From positions 43,390-107,389 of the forward strand of contig JALHFX010000006.1 of the NCBI GenBank assembly GCA_022837595.1: DNA of 64,000 bases, in the 5' to 3' direction. Source of the DNA: Propionibacterium sp. (GTDB lineage: Bacteria > Actinomycetota > Actinomycetes > Propionibacteriales > Propionibacteriaceae). Below, in pieces: positions 37,312-45,818 of the stretch; position 1 is the stretch's first letter; every line of letters starts with the position of its first letter. The notes below the pieces were generated by a model that saw nothing but the letters and a program-made list of their open reading frames with translations, made no database searches and had not been told where the DNA came from. The position numbers and the translations under genes were made by a program.

Positions 37312-38559
37312 GTGCTCGTTAACCCAGGATCATCTCGCTTGCACGCTTCGACCTTGTGGATCGCCGACCCTGGACCCCTCGTGGATTTCCTGTGTGCCGA
37401 AGACGCGTGCTTTCTGCGCGGCTCCGAAGGTTTCGTCGCCTTGGGTGAGGTCGCCCGTTATGAAGGCAACTCGATGCTCGAGGCAGACGCCTGGTGGCAC
37501 GAGATGACCACCCAGATCGAGAACGAATCCGAGATGCCCGGACGTTTCGGTACCGGGCCACTGGCTTACGGCGCGTTTTGTTTCGACCCCGGTAACACCG
37601 TCCATTCCTCGGTCTTGATCGTGCCCGAGGTGATCATCGGGCGCCGAGACGGCCACAGCTGGCTGACTCAGATCGGTTACGACCGCGTGAGCCCGAAGCT
37701 GCCGCCGCACCACAAAAAGCCTGCCCCGCCGACCAATCTCCGATTCGACCGGGGCTCCCTGTCAGAGCATGAGTGGCTTGGAGTCGTGCGCGAGATGACG
37801 GCGCGTATCCGATACAACGAGGCTGCCAAGGTCGTGCTCGCCCGCGATCTCGAGGCCCGGGCCGACGACCAGATCGATCCGCGCTGGCCATTGCGTCGGC
37901 TGCTGGCCAGCTACGGCTCATGCTGGAATTATCTGATCGATGGGCTGGTTGGCTCGACGCCGGAAATGCTGGTTCGCCGTGAGTACGGCTTGACCACCTC
38001 GCGGGTTTTGGCCGGCACCGTTCCCAGGGTCGACGGTGTGGACGATATTCAGCGGGTCGCCCAGTTGATTTCCTCGGCGAAGGATCTCGAAGAGCACCAG
38101 CTCGCGGTCGCATCCGTGGTCGATGCGCTGCGTCCGCATCTGCTCGCGATGCACGTACCCGAGGCCCCGTTCGTGCTGACCCTACCCAATGTGATGCACC
38201 TGGCCACCGATATCTGCGGGGTCTCCGAGCCGGGGCTGAGCACACTGGCGCTGGCCGCCGCCGCACACCCTTCGGCCGCAGTATGCGGCGCACCCACCGA
38301 CGTCGCCAGACAGTTGATCGCGCAAACCGAGCAGCTCGACCGCGGTCGGTTCGCCGGTTCAGTCGGCTGGATCGATGCTCAAGGCGACGGCGAATGGGCG
38401 ATCGCGCTGCGCTGCGGGCAGCTGAGCGCCGACGATCCCACTCGGATGCGCCTGTTTGCCGGTGCGGGGCTCGTGGCTGCCTCCGATCCACATGCTGAGC
38501 TGGTCGAGACCGATGCGAAATTCGCTCCTATGAAGTCCGCATTGCGGACCGGACACTGA
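37312..38559 (+). CDS. menF: Isochorismate synthase (menaquinone type)
   Basis: A 415-residue chorismate-utilising enzyme that converts chorismate to isochorismate, the first step of menaquinone synthesis. Lys173 in AAKVVLARDLEA matches the water-activating Lys of isochorismate synthases; GSTPEMLVRR and AGTVPR are the core motifs, and SSAKDLEEHQLAV and GWIDAQGDGEWAIALR follow. The GTG at 37312 has no ribosome site, and TACCCT lies at 37300-37305, which would fit a leaderless start. It is divergent from the geranylgeranyl-reductase-family gene. An entC-type siderophore role is less likely given the surrounding men genes. Confidence 0.85.
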   Translation: MLVNPGSSRLHASTLWIADPGPLVDFLCAEDACFLRGSEGFVALGEVARYEGNSMLEADAWWHEMTTQIENESEMPGRFGTGPLAYGAFCFDPGNTVHSSVLIVPEVIIGRRDGHSWLTQIGYDRVSPKLPPHHKKPAPPTNLRFDRGSLSEHEWLGVVREMTARIRYNEAAKVVLARDLEARADDQIDPRWPLRRLLASYGSCWNYLIDGLVGSTPEMLVRREYGLTTSRVLAGTVPRVDGVDDIQRVAQLISSAKDLEEHQLAVASVVDALRPHLLAMHVPEAPFVLTLPNVMHLATDICGVSEPGLSTLALAAAAHPSAAVCGAPTDVARQLIAQTEQLDRGRFAGSVGWIDAQGDGEWAIALRCGQLSADDPTRMRLFAGAGLVAASDPHAELVETDAKFAPMKSALRTGH

Positions 38560-38615
38560 ACTCTCGTCGCCTGATCAGCTGCTGTCTCCGAGCGGTTGCG
38601 CCCAGCTCGGCCGCG

Positions 38616-38651
38616 AACCTCAGACCGATCCGAGAAAGCAGGGCTGAGGTT
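38616..38651. terminator. Possible weak terminator after menF
   Basis: AACCTCAG (38616-38623) pairs with CTGAGGTT (38644-38651) across a 20-base loop between the convergent menF and ABC permease genes. The stem is short and no T-run follows. Confidence 0.4.
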
Positions 38652-38668
38652 GGCGGGCCACGGATCCA

Positions 38669-40447
38669 TTAGCGCCGCGCGCCTACGCCTCGGGTGTAGG
38701 TGATCTTCTCACGCGGGCCGCCCGGTGATCCACCATCACGCGCGGCAGCCAGCTTGCGCTGGGCTTCTTCGTTCTGTTCCATCAGCTCCTGGGTATTGAT
38801 ACCACCAGCACGCAGCACCAGATAAGAGACCAAAGCGATCGCGATAGAGATCCACGGACTCCAACCGACCAGCACCGGCAGCGTAATCAAGGCGATTACG
38901 TCGAAGCCGCGCACCAGGTTGAACATCAGGCCCGGGGGCATCGCGCCGAAACCGGTCGCCACCATCGGGCTCGAGTAATCGGCCGATTTCGCGCTGACCC
39001 AACGTATCGCTGCGATGTAGCCCGCGATCGCGGTGATGAAGCCTTTCATCAATCCGTCGAAGAGCCCCTGAGGAGTCACCGGGTCGGGTCCGATCAGTAC
39101 GAATGCCGGGCTTGCGGCGATCGCCCAGATCAGTGCTAGCAGCGCAGGTACCGTCGTCAATGCACCGTTCAGCTCAGAGGTCGACATCGGGAACGCGCGA
39201 GCCAATCCCCGAGTTCGGGAGAGCACACGTAACGAGTCGAAGAAGGGCACCATCACGACCATCAGCACCAGCGCCGAAACGGCCGGGGTGAGATTCCCCA
39301 AACCTAGTGAGAGTAGTGCATAAGGGACGACGGCGCTTACCAGCAGGACGAGCACACCGCGTGGGTTGCGCATCACCCGTTCGACCTCACGCCAAACCAG
39401 AGCCGCTCGTCCGGACGAGCGTCCCTTCACCGGGTGCACCTGCCCCTTGGTCAACCAGCGCCGGTTCACCACGATGTCTCGCATCAGCCCGAAGTCAAGC
39501 GCGAACATCGCGCCTTGCATACCCGAAAGCAGATCGCCGCCCGAAACCAGGCGGGCCCGTCTGACGTTGTGCAGGCTGCGGCGGGCGATGATCGAGAAGA
39601 CAATCGCCAAGACCGCGGCGATAGCCAGAATGAAGACCCCGGTCTTCTCGGTGTGCGCCGGATCGATCGGCAGCTCGATCCAATCTGCGGCGACGGCGAC
39701 CATCGTTATCAAGACGAGTGTCGCGACAAGCCCGATGACCGGCTGCACCACCGCCAGCACCTTGGTGCGCTCCGCTGCCTGCTCGATAGCGGCCAGCGCC
39801 ACTACGGCCGCGACCGCGAGCCCGATCGCTGCCGCCCAGATGGTGATAGTTGCCCAACTCAGCCCGGTCATCATGGTGATTCCGCCGCCAAGCACGACAC
39901 CGATCACGACCCCACCGATCACCACGGCCCACAGCCGCCCGCTGAGCAGCCGGCTGCGGCGTATCGGGGCGTCCAACAACCAGAAGCCTTCGGCCGCCGA
40001 CGCGATGACCGGCCCGAAGATCCGGGAGACGCTGATGCCGGCGACGGTCAATGCCGACAACACCAGCCACGGCAGCAGCCCCCGTGCGGTCAGGCATCCC
40101 GAGGTACTACATCCCGCGGCAGATTTCTGCACCGACATGATGCCGCTGACGATCATTGCCACGATCACGACCAACGAGAAGATCATCACGTAGCCGTCGG
40201 TGATCATGTCCCAGACCGTGCGAGTGGCTCGACCCTTGCGCCAGTCCTTCATCAGCAGCCGAACCTGTCGTTCGTCGGCTACCCCCGCGTCGAAGTCCTC
40301 GACATCAGCGAACGGCGTCTCGCGTTCGTAGAGCACTGGTTCAGGAGCCGCCAGAGCCACTTCGACGGAGTCGGCCTGTGACTTCTTCTTGCGGTTCTCG
40401 TCCTTCGGCTTGGATCGGCGCCGATTTCGTTTGCTGGTGCGACTCAC
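38669..40447 (-). CDS. ABC transporter permease-like membrane protein (DUF6297 type)
   Basis: A 592-residue protein. A very basic N-terminus (SRTSKRNRRRSKPKDENRKK) and an acidic stretch are followed by about 12 membrane helices from residue 85 on, with a long cytoplasmic loop around 300-370 (HPVKGRSSGRAALVWREVERVMRNPRGV). Its start overlaps the ABC ATPase gene by 4 bases, and it has the size and loop pattern of actinobacterial ABC exporter permeases annotated as DUF6297. The substrate is unknown. Confidence 0.7.
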   Translation of the reverse strand: MSRTSKRNRRRSKPKDENRKKKSQADSVEVALAAPEPVLYERETPFADVEDFDAGVADERQVRLLMKDWRKGRATRTVWDMITDGYVMIFSLVVIVAMIVSGIMSVQKSAAGCSTSGCLTARGLLPWLVLSALTVAGISVSRIFGPVIASAAEGFWLLDAPIRRSRLLSGRLWAVVIGGVVIGVVLGGGITMMTGLSWATITIWAAAIGLAVAAVVALAAIEQAAERTKVLAVVQPVIGLVATLVLITMVAVAADWIELPIDPAHTEKTGVFILAIAAVLAIVFSIIARRSLHNVRRARLVSGGDLLSGMQGAMFALDFGLMRDIVVNRRWLTKGQVHPVKGRSSGRAALVWREVERVMRNPRGVLVLLVSAVVPYALLSLGLGNLTPAVSALVLMVVMVPFFDSLRVLSRTRGLARAFPMSTSELNGALTTVPALLALIWAIAASPAFVLIGPDPVTPQGLFDGLMKGFITAIAGYIAAIRWVSAKSADYSSPMVATGFGAMPPGLMFNLVRGFDVIALITLPVLVGWSPWISIAIALVSYLVLRAGGINTQELMEQNEEAQRKLAAARDGGSPGGPREKITYTRGVGARR

Positions 40448-41124
40448 AACTCGTACTCCGGTTCAACCTGCGATTCGCTGACCTCGGCTGCGCTACCGAG
40501 CCGCACGATCCGCGCGCCGAGCGCGTTCACCAGGGTCGGTTCGTGGCTGGCCATCACGATCGCCAGCCCCTTGTTCATCTCGTGCTTCAACCGCGCGCCG
40601 AGCCAGGCGACGCCCTCGACATCGAGGCGTTGCTCCGGCTCGTCCATGACCAGAAGTTTGCGCGGACGTACCAAGGCCGTCGCCAAGGCCAGTCGGCGGC
40701 GTTGGCCACTGGACAAGGTGCCTGGCAGTTGGGCCGACTGCGGGACAAGCTGCACCTCGTCGAGCACCTCATCGACCAAGGAATCCGGATCGGCCAAACC
40801 GTGAGCCCGTGCGAGCAGATCGAGATGCTCAACGACCGAAAGATCAGGAAAAAAATCGAGATCATCCACAACGGTGGCGACATCTCGGCGGAAACCCGCG
40901 TCGGTTTCCATCACCTTGCGTCCGAATGCCTCCACACGTCCCTCGCTGGGACGATCGGCGCCGATAATGCATCGTAGGACGGTCGATTTCCCGGAGCCGT
41001 TGCGTCCGGTCAATGCCACGGCTTCACCCGAGCTCACTGTTAGGTTGAACCGGTCGACGATGACATGATCGCCATATTTCTTAGTCAGGTCGGTCACCTT
41101 GAGGACCGTCTCGCGCTTGGCCAT
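40444..41124 (-). CDS. ABC transporter ATP-binding protein
   Basis: A 226-residue ATPase. Walker A is GRNGSGKST (about residues 39-47), the signature is LSSGQRRRLALATAL (near 137), Walker B is LLVMDEPEQRLD (near 157), and the H-loop is ASHEP. A CcmA/exporter-type subunit coupled to the following permease gene by a 4-base overlap. TAGGAGCC precedes the ATG at 41124. The pair has no solute-binding protein, so export is likely. Confidence 0.88.
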   Translation of the reverse strand: MAKRETVLKVTDLTKKYGDHVIVDRFNLTVSSGEAVALTGRNGSGKSTVLRCIIGADRPSEGRVEAFGRKVMETDAGFRRDVATVVDDLDFFPDLSVVEHLDLLARAHGLADPDSLVDEVLDEVQLVPQSAQLPGTLSSGQRRRLALATALVRPRKLLVMDEPEQRLDVEGVAWLGARLKHEMNKGLAIVMASHEPTLVNALGARIVRLGSAAEVSESQVEPEYEL

Positions 41125-41228
41125 GGCTCCTATTCTTGCCCCTACTTCAACCCGTCAAGTACCAGGTCGGCCGGCGGGATGCCTTCACAGGCTCGGTGTC
41201 GAGCAGTAATCGTACACAGGCAAAGAGA

Positions 41229-41307
41229 ACAGGGCCTGGCACCCCGGAGCGTGGTGGCGATGGATTATTTGGGAGGGAAACCCATCTTTCTAGGTGCCAG
41301 GCCCTGT
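41229..41307 (-). terminator. Inverted repeat ending the riboswitch-led transcript (terminator or MITE-like)
   Basis: ACAGGGCCTGGCACC (41229-41243) and GGTGCCAGGCCCTGT (41293-41307) are perfect 15-bp inverted repeats enclosing 49 bases. On the minus strand the stem is followed by TCTCTTT, which suits a terminator. The large loop and clean ends would also fit a tiny insertion element. Confidence 0.55.
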
Positions 41308-41317
41308 AAACGCCCCC

Positions 41318-41410
41318 TCAGCGCGACCGTGGATTCGCGCGGGAGGCCGTGAGGAAAGACAGACAAGCAAGCAGCGTCCTAGCATTGGGAATACTAGTGG
41401 GACTACGCAT
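41318..41410 (-). CDS. Putative 30-residue peptide downstream of the cobalamin riboswitch
   Basis: ATG 41410 is preceded by GAGAGG with 7 bases spacing, and the frame runs 30 codons to TGA at 41318-41320. The peptide has a hydrophobic middle (TLLACLSFLTA) between basic ends, like a signal-peptide remnant or a single-helix peptide. No family is recognised. It is the only open frame with a ribosome site between the riboswitch and the inverted repeat that follows. It may be a remnant of a deleted B12-controlled gene. Confidence 0.35.
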   Translation of the reverse strand: MRSPTSIPNARTLLACLSFLTASRANPRSR

Positions 41411-41449
41411 CTTGATGCCTCTCAGTTCGCGAGTTTTGCGCGACGCTGC

Positions 41450-41612
41450 GTCACTGGGAAGCCTGAGCCTGGCTAACCCCGTTTCGCTTTGCCGCGACGA
41501 GACGGTGTGGTTCTTGCCTCCACGTTTCGGTCCGGCTGCTGATCGAAAGATCAGTTACGGTTGCGGGTCAGCCCGGGGTTTTCACCCGGTTCTCCACGTG
41601 GATTGATATCAG
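41450..41612 (-). promoter_or_regulatory. Cobalamin riboswitch with no full-length gene behind it
   Basis: Read on the minus strand, 41595 to 41547 carries the conserved cobalamin-riboswitch core: GGAGAACCGGGTGAAAACC, then CCGGGCTGACCCGCAACCG. Further along is a B12-box-like AGCCAGGCTCAGGC (about 41474-41461). The expected riboswitch length is about 160-200 nt, and the ends given are approximate. A possible -10 (TATGCT) lies just upstream near 41615. Downstream are only a 30-codon frame and the 41229-41307 hairpin before the unrelated ABC genes. The core is convincing; the 3' boundary and the regulated target are not. Confidence 0.8.
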
Positions 41613-41721
41613 CATAGCACCCTCATGTTCATCTTCGGGAAGGGTCGGGTTCTCCTGACCGCGAGCCCCTCTGCCGGGGACGCGTACCCGTCTGCCCGGC
41701 CCCATGTGGCAAGGTAGGGGG

Positions 41722-42414
41722 GTGCCAAAGCGAGCAGACCTCGATAAGCAGCCCGGCGATGTGGCCGACATGTTCGACGACGTTGCACGCCGCTATGACC
41801 TGATGAACGACCTGATGACTTTCGGTCAGGTCCGATCTTGGCGCAAGGCCGTGGTAGCCGCGATAGCCCCCGAACCGGGCGAACGCATTCTGGATCTGGC
41901 CGCAGGCACCGGCACATCGTCCGAACCTCTGGCTGCTGCCGGGGCCATCGCCTTCCCAACAGACCTGTCGCTCGGCATGCTCCGCGAGGGACATCGGCGC
42001 TATCCCGATCTGCGCTTCGTTGCCGGTGACGCATTAGCGCTGCCGTTCGCCGACGATAGCTTCGACGCAGTCACCATCAGCTACGGGTTGCGCAACGTAC
42101 ACGACACTCGCGCCGGACTGGCAGAACTGCTTCGAGTAACGAAACCCGGCGGACGGATAGTGGTTTGCGAGTTCAGCACTCCGGTCTGGGGTCCGTTCCG
42201 CTCCACTTATCGGTGGTATATGCGCCACGTCATGCCCCGTTTCCGGGTGGTCTCCTCCAACGGGCCGGCCTATGACTACCTAGTCGAGTCGATCATGGCG
42301 TGGCCAGACCAACAGACGCTGGCCACGATGATGGTCGAGTCCGGTTGGCAGCGCGTCCAATGGAAGAACCTGACCGGGGGCATCGTTGCCGTACATCGTG
42401 GTTGGGCGAAGTGA
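41722..42414 (+). CDS. menG: Demethylmenaquinone methyltransferase
   Basis: A 230-residue SAM-dependent methyltransferase of the UbiE/MenG family, which performs the last ring methylation of menaquinone. The start [19 protein letters not shown] is typical of actinobacterial members. SAM-binding motif [11 protein letters not shown], is at 58-67, and the family motifs YDLMND (25-30), [10 protein letters not shown] and EFSTP follow. The GTG at 41722 is chosen over ATG 41704 because the family starts here and AAGG lies upstream. Its stop overlaps the start of the nuclease gene (GTGA). The organism makes menaquinone, so the ubiquinone role of UbiE does not apply. Confidence 0.92.
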   Translation: MPKRADLDKQPGDVADMFDDVARRYDLMNDLMTFGQVRSWRKAVVAAIAPEPGERILDLAAGTGTSSEPLAAAGAIAFPTDLSLGMLREGHRRYPDLRFVAGDALALPFADDSFDAVTISYGLRNVHDTRAGLAELLRVTKPGGRIVVCEFSTPVWGPFRSTYRWYMRHVMPRFRVVSSNGPAYDYLVESIMAWPDQQTLATMMVESGWQRVQWKNLTGGIVAVHRGWAK

Positions 42415-44264
42415 GGCTGCCGGACGACCCGGTGCTGCTCGGTGCCTACGCAGCGATTCGCTGCCCGGTCAAAGTACAGAACCATTTCGACAGATCGATC
42501 GCACTGCCTGACCCCGAAGCCCTGGCTGCGGTGCGCGCCAGCAGCGAAGCCCAAGCCGAACGATTCAACAGCCGCGAGATCATCGACCAGGTTCTCAACC
42601 GACTGGCCACGGTCACCGGCGCACTCGACCTGCGGCTGCTCGCAGACGAAGGCCTGGCGACCATTCAAGACGCAACCCGGGAAGCAGTCAGCAACGGCGT
42701 CCCCCTCATCATCGCCCCAAAACTACCCACCGACTACGCGGGGCATCGTTTCGGCAGCCCTTCGGTGCTGGTTCGGGGCGAAGACCACGCCGATTCGGTG
42801 CCGGGATATCTCCCTGTTCAGGTGAAAGCGAAACGGATGCTGGAACGGCACAGCCGTCCCCATCGGTTGTCGTGCAGCCCACTGTCGACGCCTTGGCCGG
42901 GCGACCGGCTGGATATGACCGACGCCCGGCTACGCACCGGACGCGAGAATGATCAACTTCAGTTGGCACATTTCTGGCGGCTGCTGGAGGCTGCGGGATG
43001 GCAGTCGGCCGGAGAACCGGTGGGCGGCGTCATCGGTACCGATTCGGTGCGCCGAACCTTCTTCACCACCGGGGAGCGTGCGGGCCAACCAGCCCTCAGC
43101 CTGGCGAACCGACCGGCCTCCTCGGGAAGCAAGACGATCGCCTGGGTTGAGCTGGCGCGCAAGCAGATCCGGACCTTCTCGCGTACTGCAAAGTCCGGCT
43201 GGAAGCTGCGCTCTGCACTGGAGCGCTACGATCACGAGCACGGCTTCCGGGTCAATCTGGCCAAGGCGGCGCGAGAACGCGCGCAGGGCGAACCGAATGT
43301 CGGGCCGAGGGTCAAACCGATCTTCGTCCGCGAATGCACGTCCTGCCAATGGTGGGGAGTCTGCGCGCCGATCATGGGCTCGGACGATCTGTCGGTGCGT
43401 ATCGACAAGAGTCCGCTCGATGTGCGTGAAATCAGCGTGCTGCGCAGCCTGGGCATTCAAAGCGTGCACGATCTGGCCACCGCTGACCTCGAGGCGCTGC
43501 TGCCTCGATACCTTCCAGAAGTCCGGCATCGCGATCACGCAGATGAGCGGCTCGTCCTGGCGGCGCATCGGGCGCGGATGATTGCTCACGGGGTGGAATT
43601 AGAGCGCACCACGCGCGGGCCGATCAGACTGACATCGTCGGATATCGAAATCGACTGGGATATCGAGACCTCGGCGGACAACAGAGTCTACTTGTGGGGT
43701 TTCTGGGTTTCCCGGCCGGCAGATTGGACAGCTGGCCGCTATGTCTGGTTCGGCAAGTTCTGCGATCTGGACGCCGACGGCGAGATCGAGTTGGCGGGGC
43801 AGGCGATGAACTGGCTGACAACGATGCTGGCCACCGATCCCAACACTCGCGTGTATCACTACTCGGATTACGAGATGGTGCACCTTCATAAGCTCGCCCA
43901 GTTCTCTGACCAACCCGTGCTGCAGCAGGCCGCCGAGTTGCTCCGCAACGCCCACGTCGATCTCTTCGGCATCGTCAAGAAGAACTTCTTCGGTGCGCAC
44001 GGGCTTGGTCTGAAGAGAATCGCTCAATCGGGGGCGGGCTTCGAATGGCGCGACGATTCTCCTGGTGGGCTCAACTCGCAGACGTGGTTCGCTGAGGCCG
44101 CACATGGCCCAGACACTCAGACCCGGCTCGAAGCCCGCCAACGCGTCCTCGACTACAACGAGGACGACGTCCGCGCCACCGCAGCACTGCGAGCCTGGCT
44201 ACGCGCCGAGCACGGCGACCAGCACCTCAATCCCCCGCACAGGCTGAGCGAGAGCTTCGATTAA
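42411..44264 (+). CDS. TM0106-family RecB-like putative nuclease with C-terminal RNase H-like domain
   Basis: A 617-residue two-part protein. Residues 1-320 form a RecB-like nuclease region ([23 protein letters not shown], split at DSV, near 120-145), with a possible Fe-S staple made of Cys18 plus [11 protein letters not shown] (Cys near 309, 312, 318), as in AddB and Cas4. Residues 410-605 are a DnaQ/RNase H-like fold with DWDIETS, YHYSDYE and [10 protein letters not shown] carrying the acidic residues. The GTG at 42411 overlaps the menG stop by 4 bases. The usual Glu of the nuclease ExK motif appears to be Gln (VQVK). The cellular role is unknown. The last 66 bases overlap the opposing menD gene. 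Confidence 0.8.
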   Translation: MRLPDDPVLLGAYAAIRCPVKVQNHFDRSIALPDPEALAAVRASSEAQAERFNSREIIDQVLNRLATVTGALDLRLLADEGLATIQDATREAVSNGVPLIIAPKLPTDYAGHRFGSPSVLVRGEDHADSVPGYLPVQVKAKRMLERHSRPHRLSCSPLSTPWPGDRLDMTDARLRTGRENDQLQLAHFWRLLEAAGWQSAGEPVGGVIGTDSVRRTFFTTGERAGQPALSLANRPASSGSKTIAWVELARKQIRTFSRTAKSGWKLRSALERYDHEHGFRVNLAKAARERAQGEPNVGPRVKPIFVRECTSCQWWGVCAPIMGSDDLSVRIDKSPLDVREISVLRSLGIQSVHDLATADLEALLPRYLPEVRHRDHADERLVLAAHRARMIAHGVELERTTRGPIRLTSSDIEIDWDIETSADNRVYLWGFWVSRPADWTAGRYVWFGKFCDLDADGEIELAGQAMNWLTTMLATDPNTRVYHYSDYEMVHLHKLAQFSDQPVLQQAAELLRNAHVDLFGIVKKNFFGAHGLGLKRIAQSGAGFEWRDDSPGGLNSQTWFAEAAHGPDTQTRLEARQRVLDYNEDDVRATAALRAWLRAEHGDQHLNPPHRLSESFD

Positions 44265-45818
44265 CTCAACGAGGTCACCAGGACGACGGATAGGCCAGCC
44301 GAAGCCTTCGGCCAGTGCACCCAGATCACGACCGTGCGGCATCGCGAAGAGTTTTTGGTAGTCGGGCGAATCGGCGATTTCCAGGGTCGAGAAGATACTG
44401 CCGCCGTTGTCATCGGCCACCACGATGCGCAGATCCGGCACCGGCTGGCCGGTGGGCAGATGTAGCGAGCCGATGTCGTGCAGGAAACCAAGATCGCCGA
44501 TCAGCACGGTGGTCGGGCGTCCGGTGCCCAATGCAATACCGATCGCTGTCGAGATGACTCCGTCGATACCCGCCAAACCCCGGTTCGCCCAGCAGACACA
44601 GCGCTCGGTACCCGATTGCTGGTCGGCGACCGACGAAAGCTCGGCGATCGGGCTGAGATCCGCATTGCGGATCAGATTGGAGGCGCCGAAGACCAGGTTC
44701 GGAGGGTGAGAGGCGACCACGGCGTCGGCGACGCCCTGGCCGCTCAACGCTCGGTTGGCAACCGTTGAGCGATCCGAGCTCGTCTGCGGCCGATGGGCTA
44801 CCGATGATGGTTCGATCAACTGCCGATCGGCGGACTGCCATTCCTGCAGCCATCCTCGATCGTCAGGAGCCAAATCGATCTCGTCGCAGATCTGAGTGGC
44901 GCTCCACCCGGGGTCCGGCCAGTCCGCCCGGTCGGCGACCACGATCAGCTCGATATCGTCCCGGGAAAGCAGCCGCAAGACGGGACGCGACAAGGTCGGA
45001 TGGCCATAGACCACGACCCGCTCGATGCGGCTTGCCAGCGCAGTATCCAACAGCATCCGATAGCCGGCGATCGCGCAGTCACCGGCCCGGGCATTGCTTG
45101 AGGGTTCAGCGAACAACGGCAACCGCGCCGATTCCGCCAGAGCGCGCGCACGGTACCCCACTGCGGCAGGAGCGTCCCCCGCCAAGATCACGGTTCGGGG
45201 GCCGATGGTCAGCCGGGTCGGTACCGCCGGTCGCGAAGCGACGATCGTCCTGAGCCGGGGCTCTGCTGGTTCTTCCTCAGGTTCGCCGATGAACGGCTCG
45301 GTGAACGCAGCATTGATGTGCACCGGGCCTGGCCGTCTGGTGCGCAACCCCAGCCCGCAGGCGAGCACCCGCGGCAGTTGCGCAGCCCAAGCCTTCGGGG
45401 CGCCGTCGGTGCTGGCCAGCCCGAGATCATCGACAACATGATGGCCGAAGATGCCCGCCTGGCGAGTCGTTTGATTGGCGCCGCTCCCGACCAGAGTCCC
45501 GGGACGATCGGCCGTGATCACGACCAAGCAGACCCCGCTGGCGCGGGCCTCCATGACCGCGGGCATCAGGTTACCCACGGCGGTCCCCGAGGTCACCACG
45601 ATAGCTGCCGAACCGCTGGCGCGGGCTAGCCCCAGCGCCAGAAAACCGCCGACACGCTCGTCGGTGCGGGTGTGCAGCTGGATCCTGCCGTCCGCGGCAG
45701 CGGCGGCCACGGCGAGAGCTACCGACGTACTGCGTGACCCGGGGCAGACCACCACATGAGGTATCTCGGCAGCGATCAGGCCTTCGACGAGAGCGCGACC
45801 CAATCCGGTAGAGGTCAT
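44199..45818 (-). CDS. menD: 2-succinyl-5-enolpyruvyl-6-hydroxy-3-cyclohexene-1-carboxylate synthase
   Basis: A 539-residue ThDP enzyme that condenses isochorismate with 2-oxoglutarate. Residues PGSRSTSVALAV (near 27) and TDERVGGFLALGLA (near 54, with the ThDP-activating Glu) are typical, as are SGTAVGNLMPAVMEA and the ThDP motif GDLGFLHDIGSLHL...DDNGGSIFS in the last 110 residues. ATG 45818 is chosen because it forms an ATGA overlap with the menC stop. The C-terminus runs 66 bases into the opposing nuclease gene. Confidence 0.93.
   Translation of the reverse strand: MTSTGLGRALVEGLIAAEIPHVVVCPGSRSTSVALAVAAAAADGRIQLHTRTDERVGGFLALGLARASGSAAIVVTSGTAVGNLMPAVMEARASGVCLVVITADRPGTLVGSGANQTTRQAGIFGHHVVDDLGLASTDGAPKAWAAQLPRVLACGLGLRTRRPGPVHINAAFTEPFIGEPEEEPAEPRLRTIVASRPAVPTRLTIGPRTVILAGDAPAAVGYRARALAESARLPLFAEPSSNARAGDCAIAGYRMLLDTALASRIERVVVYGHPTLSRPVLRLLSRDDIELIVVADRADWPDPGWSATQICDEIDLAPDDRGWLQEWQSADRQLIEPSSVAHRPQTSSDRSTVANRALSGQGVADAVVASHPPNLVFGASNLIRNADLSPIAELSSVADQQSGTERCVCWANRGLAGIDGVISTAIGIALGTGRPTTVLIGDLGFLHDIGSLHLPTGQPVPDLRIVVADDNGGSIFSTLEIADSPDYQKLFAMPHGRDLGALAEGFGWPIRRPGDLVELIEALAQPVRGIEVLVAVLGA

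Larger units (their letters stand above)
41125..41721. other. Intergenic region between the ABC ATPase and menG
   Basis: This 597-base gap is filled by minus-strand regulatory sequence: the cobalamin riboswitch (41450-41612), a short frame (41318-41410) and a hairpin (41229-41307). The first 100 bases (41125-41228) should hold the promoter of the ABC pair. On the plus strand, 41613-41721 must hold the menG promoter. Confidence 0.6.

Noticed and set aside
39434..40381. 315-codon plus-strand frame opposite the DUF6297 permease
   Set aside because: Low-complexity His/Asp/Arg text typical of an antisense frame of a membrane protein gene.
41349..41357. GAGGAAAG, which resembles the start of RNase P RNA
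   Set aside because: None of the other conserved RNase P RNA segments follow; the region is explained by the minus-strand riboswitch transcript.
42300..42410. N-terminal extension of the nuclease frame by 37 codons
   Set aside because: It lies inside menG in another frame; the GTG at 42411 gives the normal 4-base overlap.
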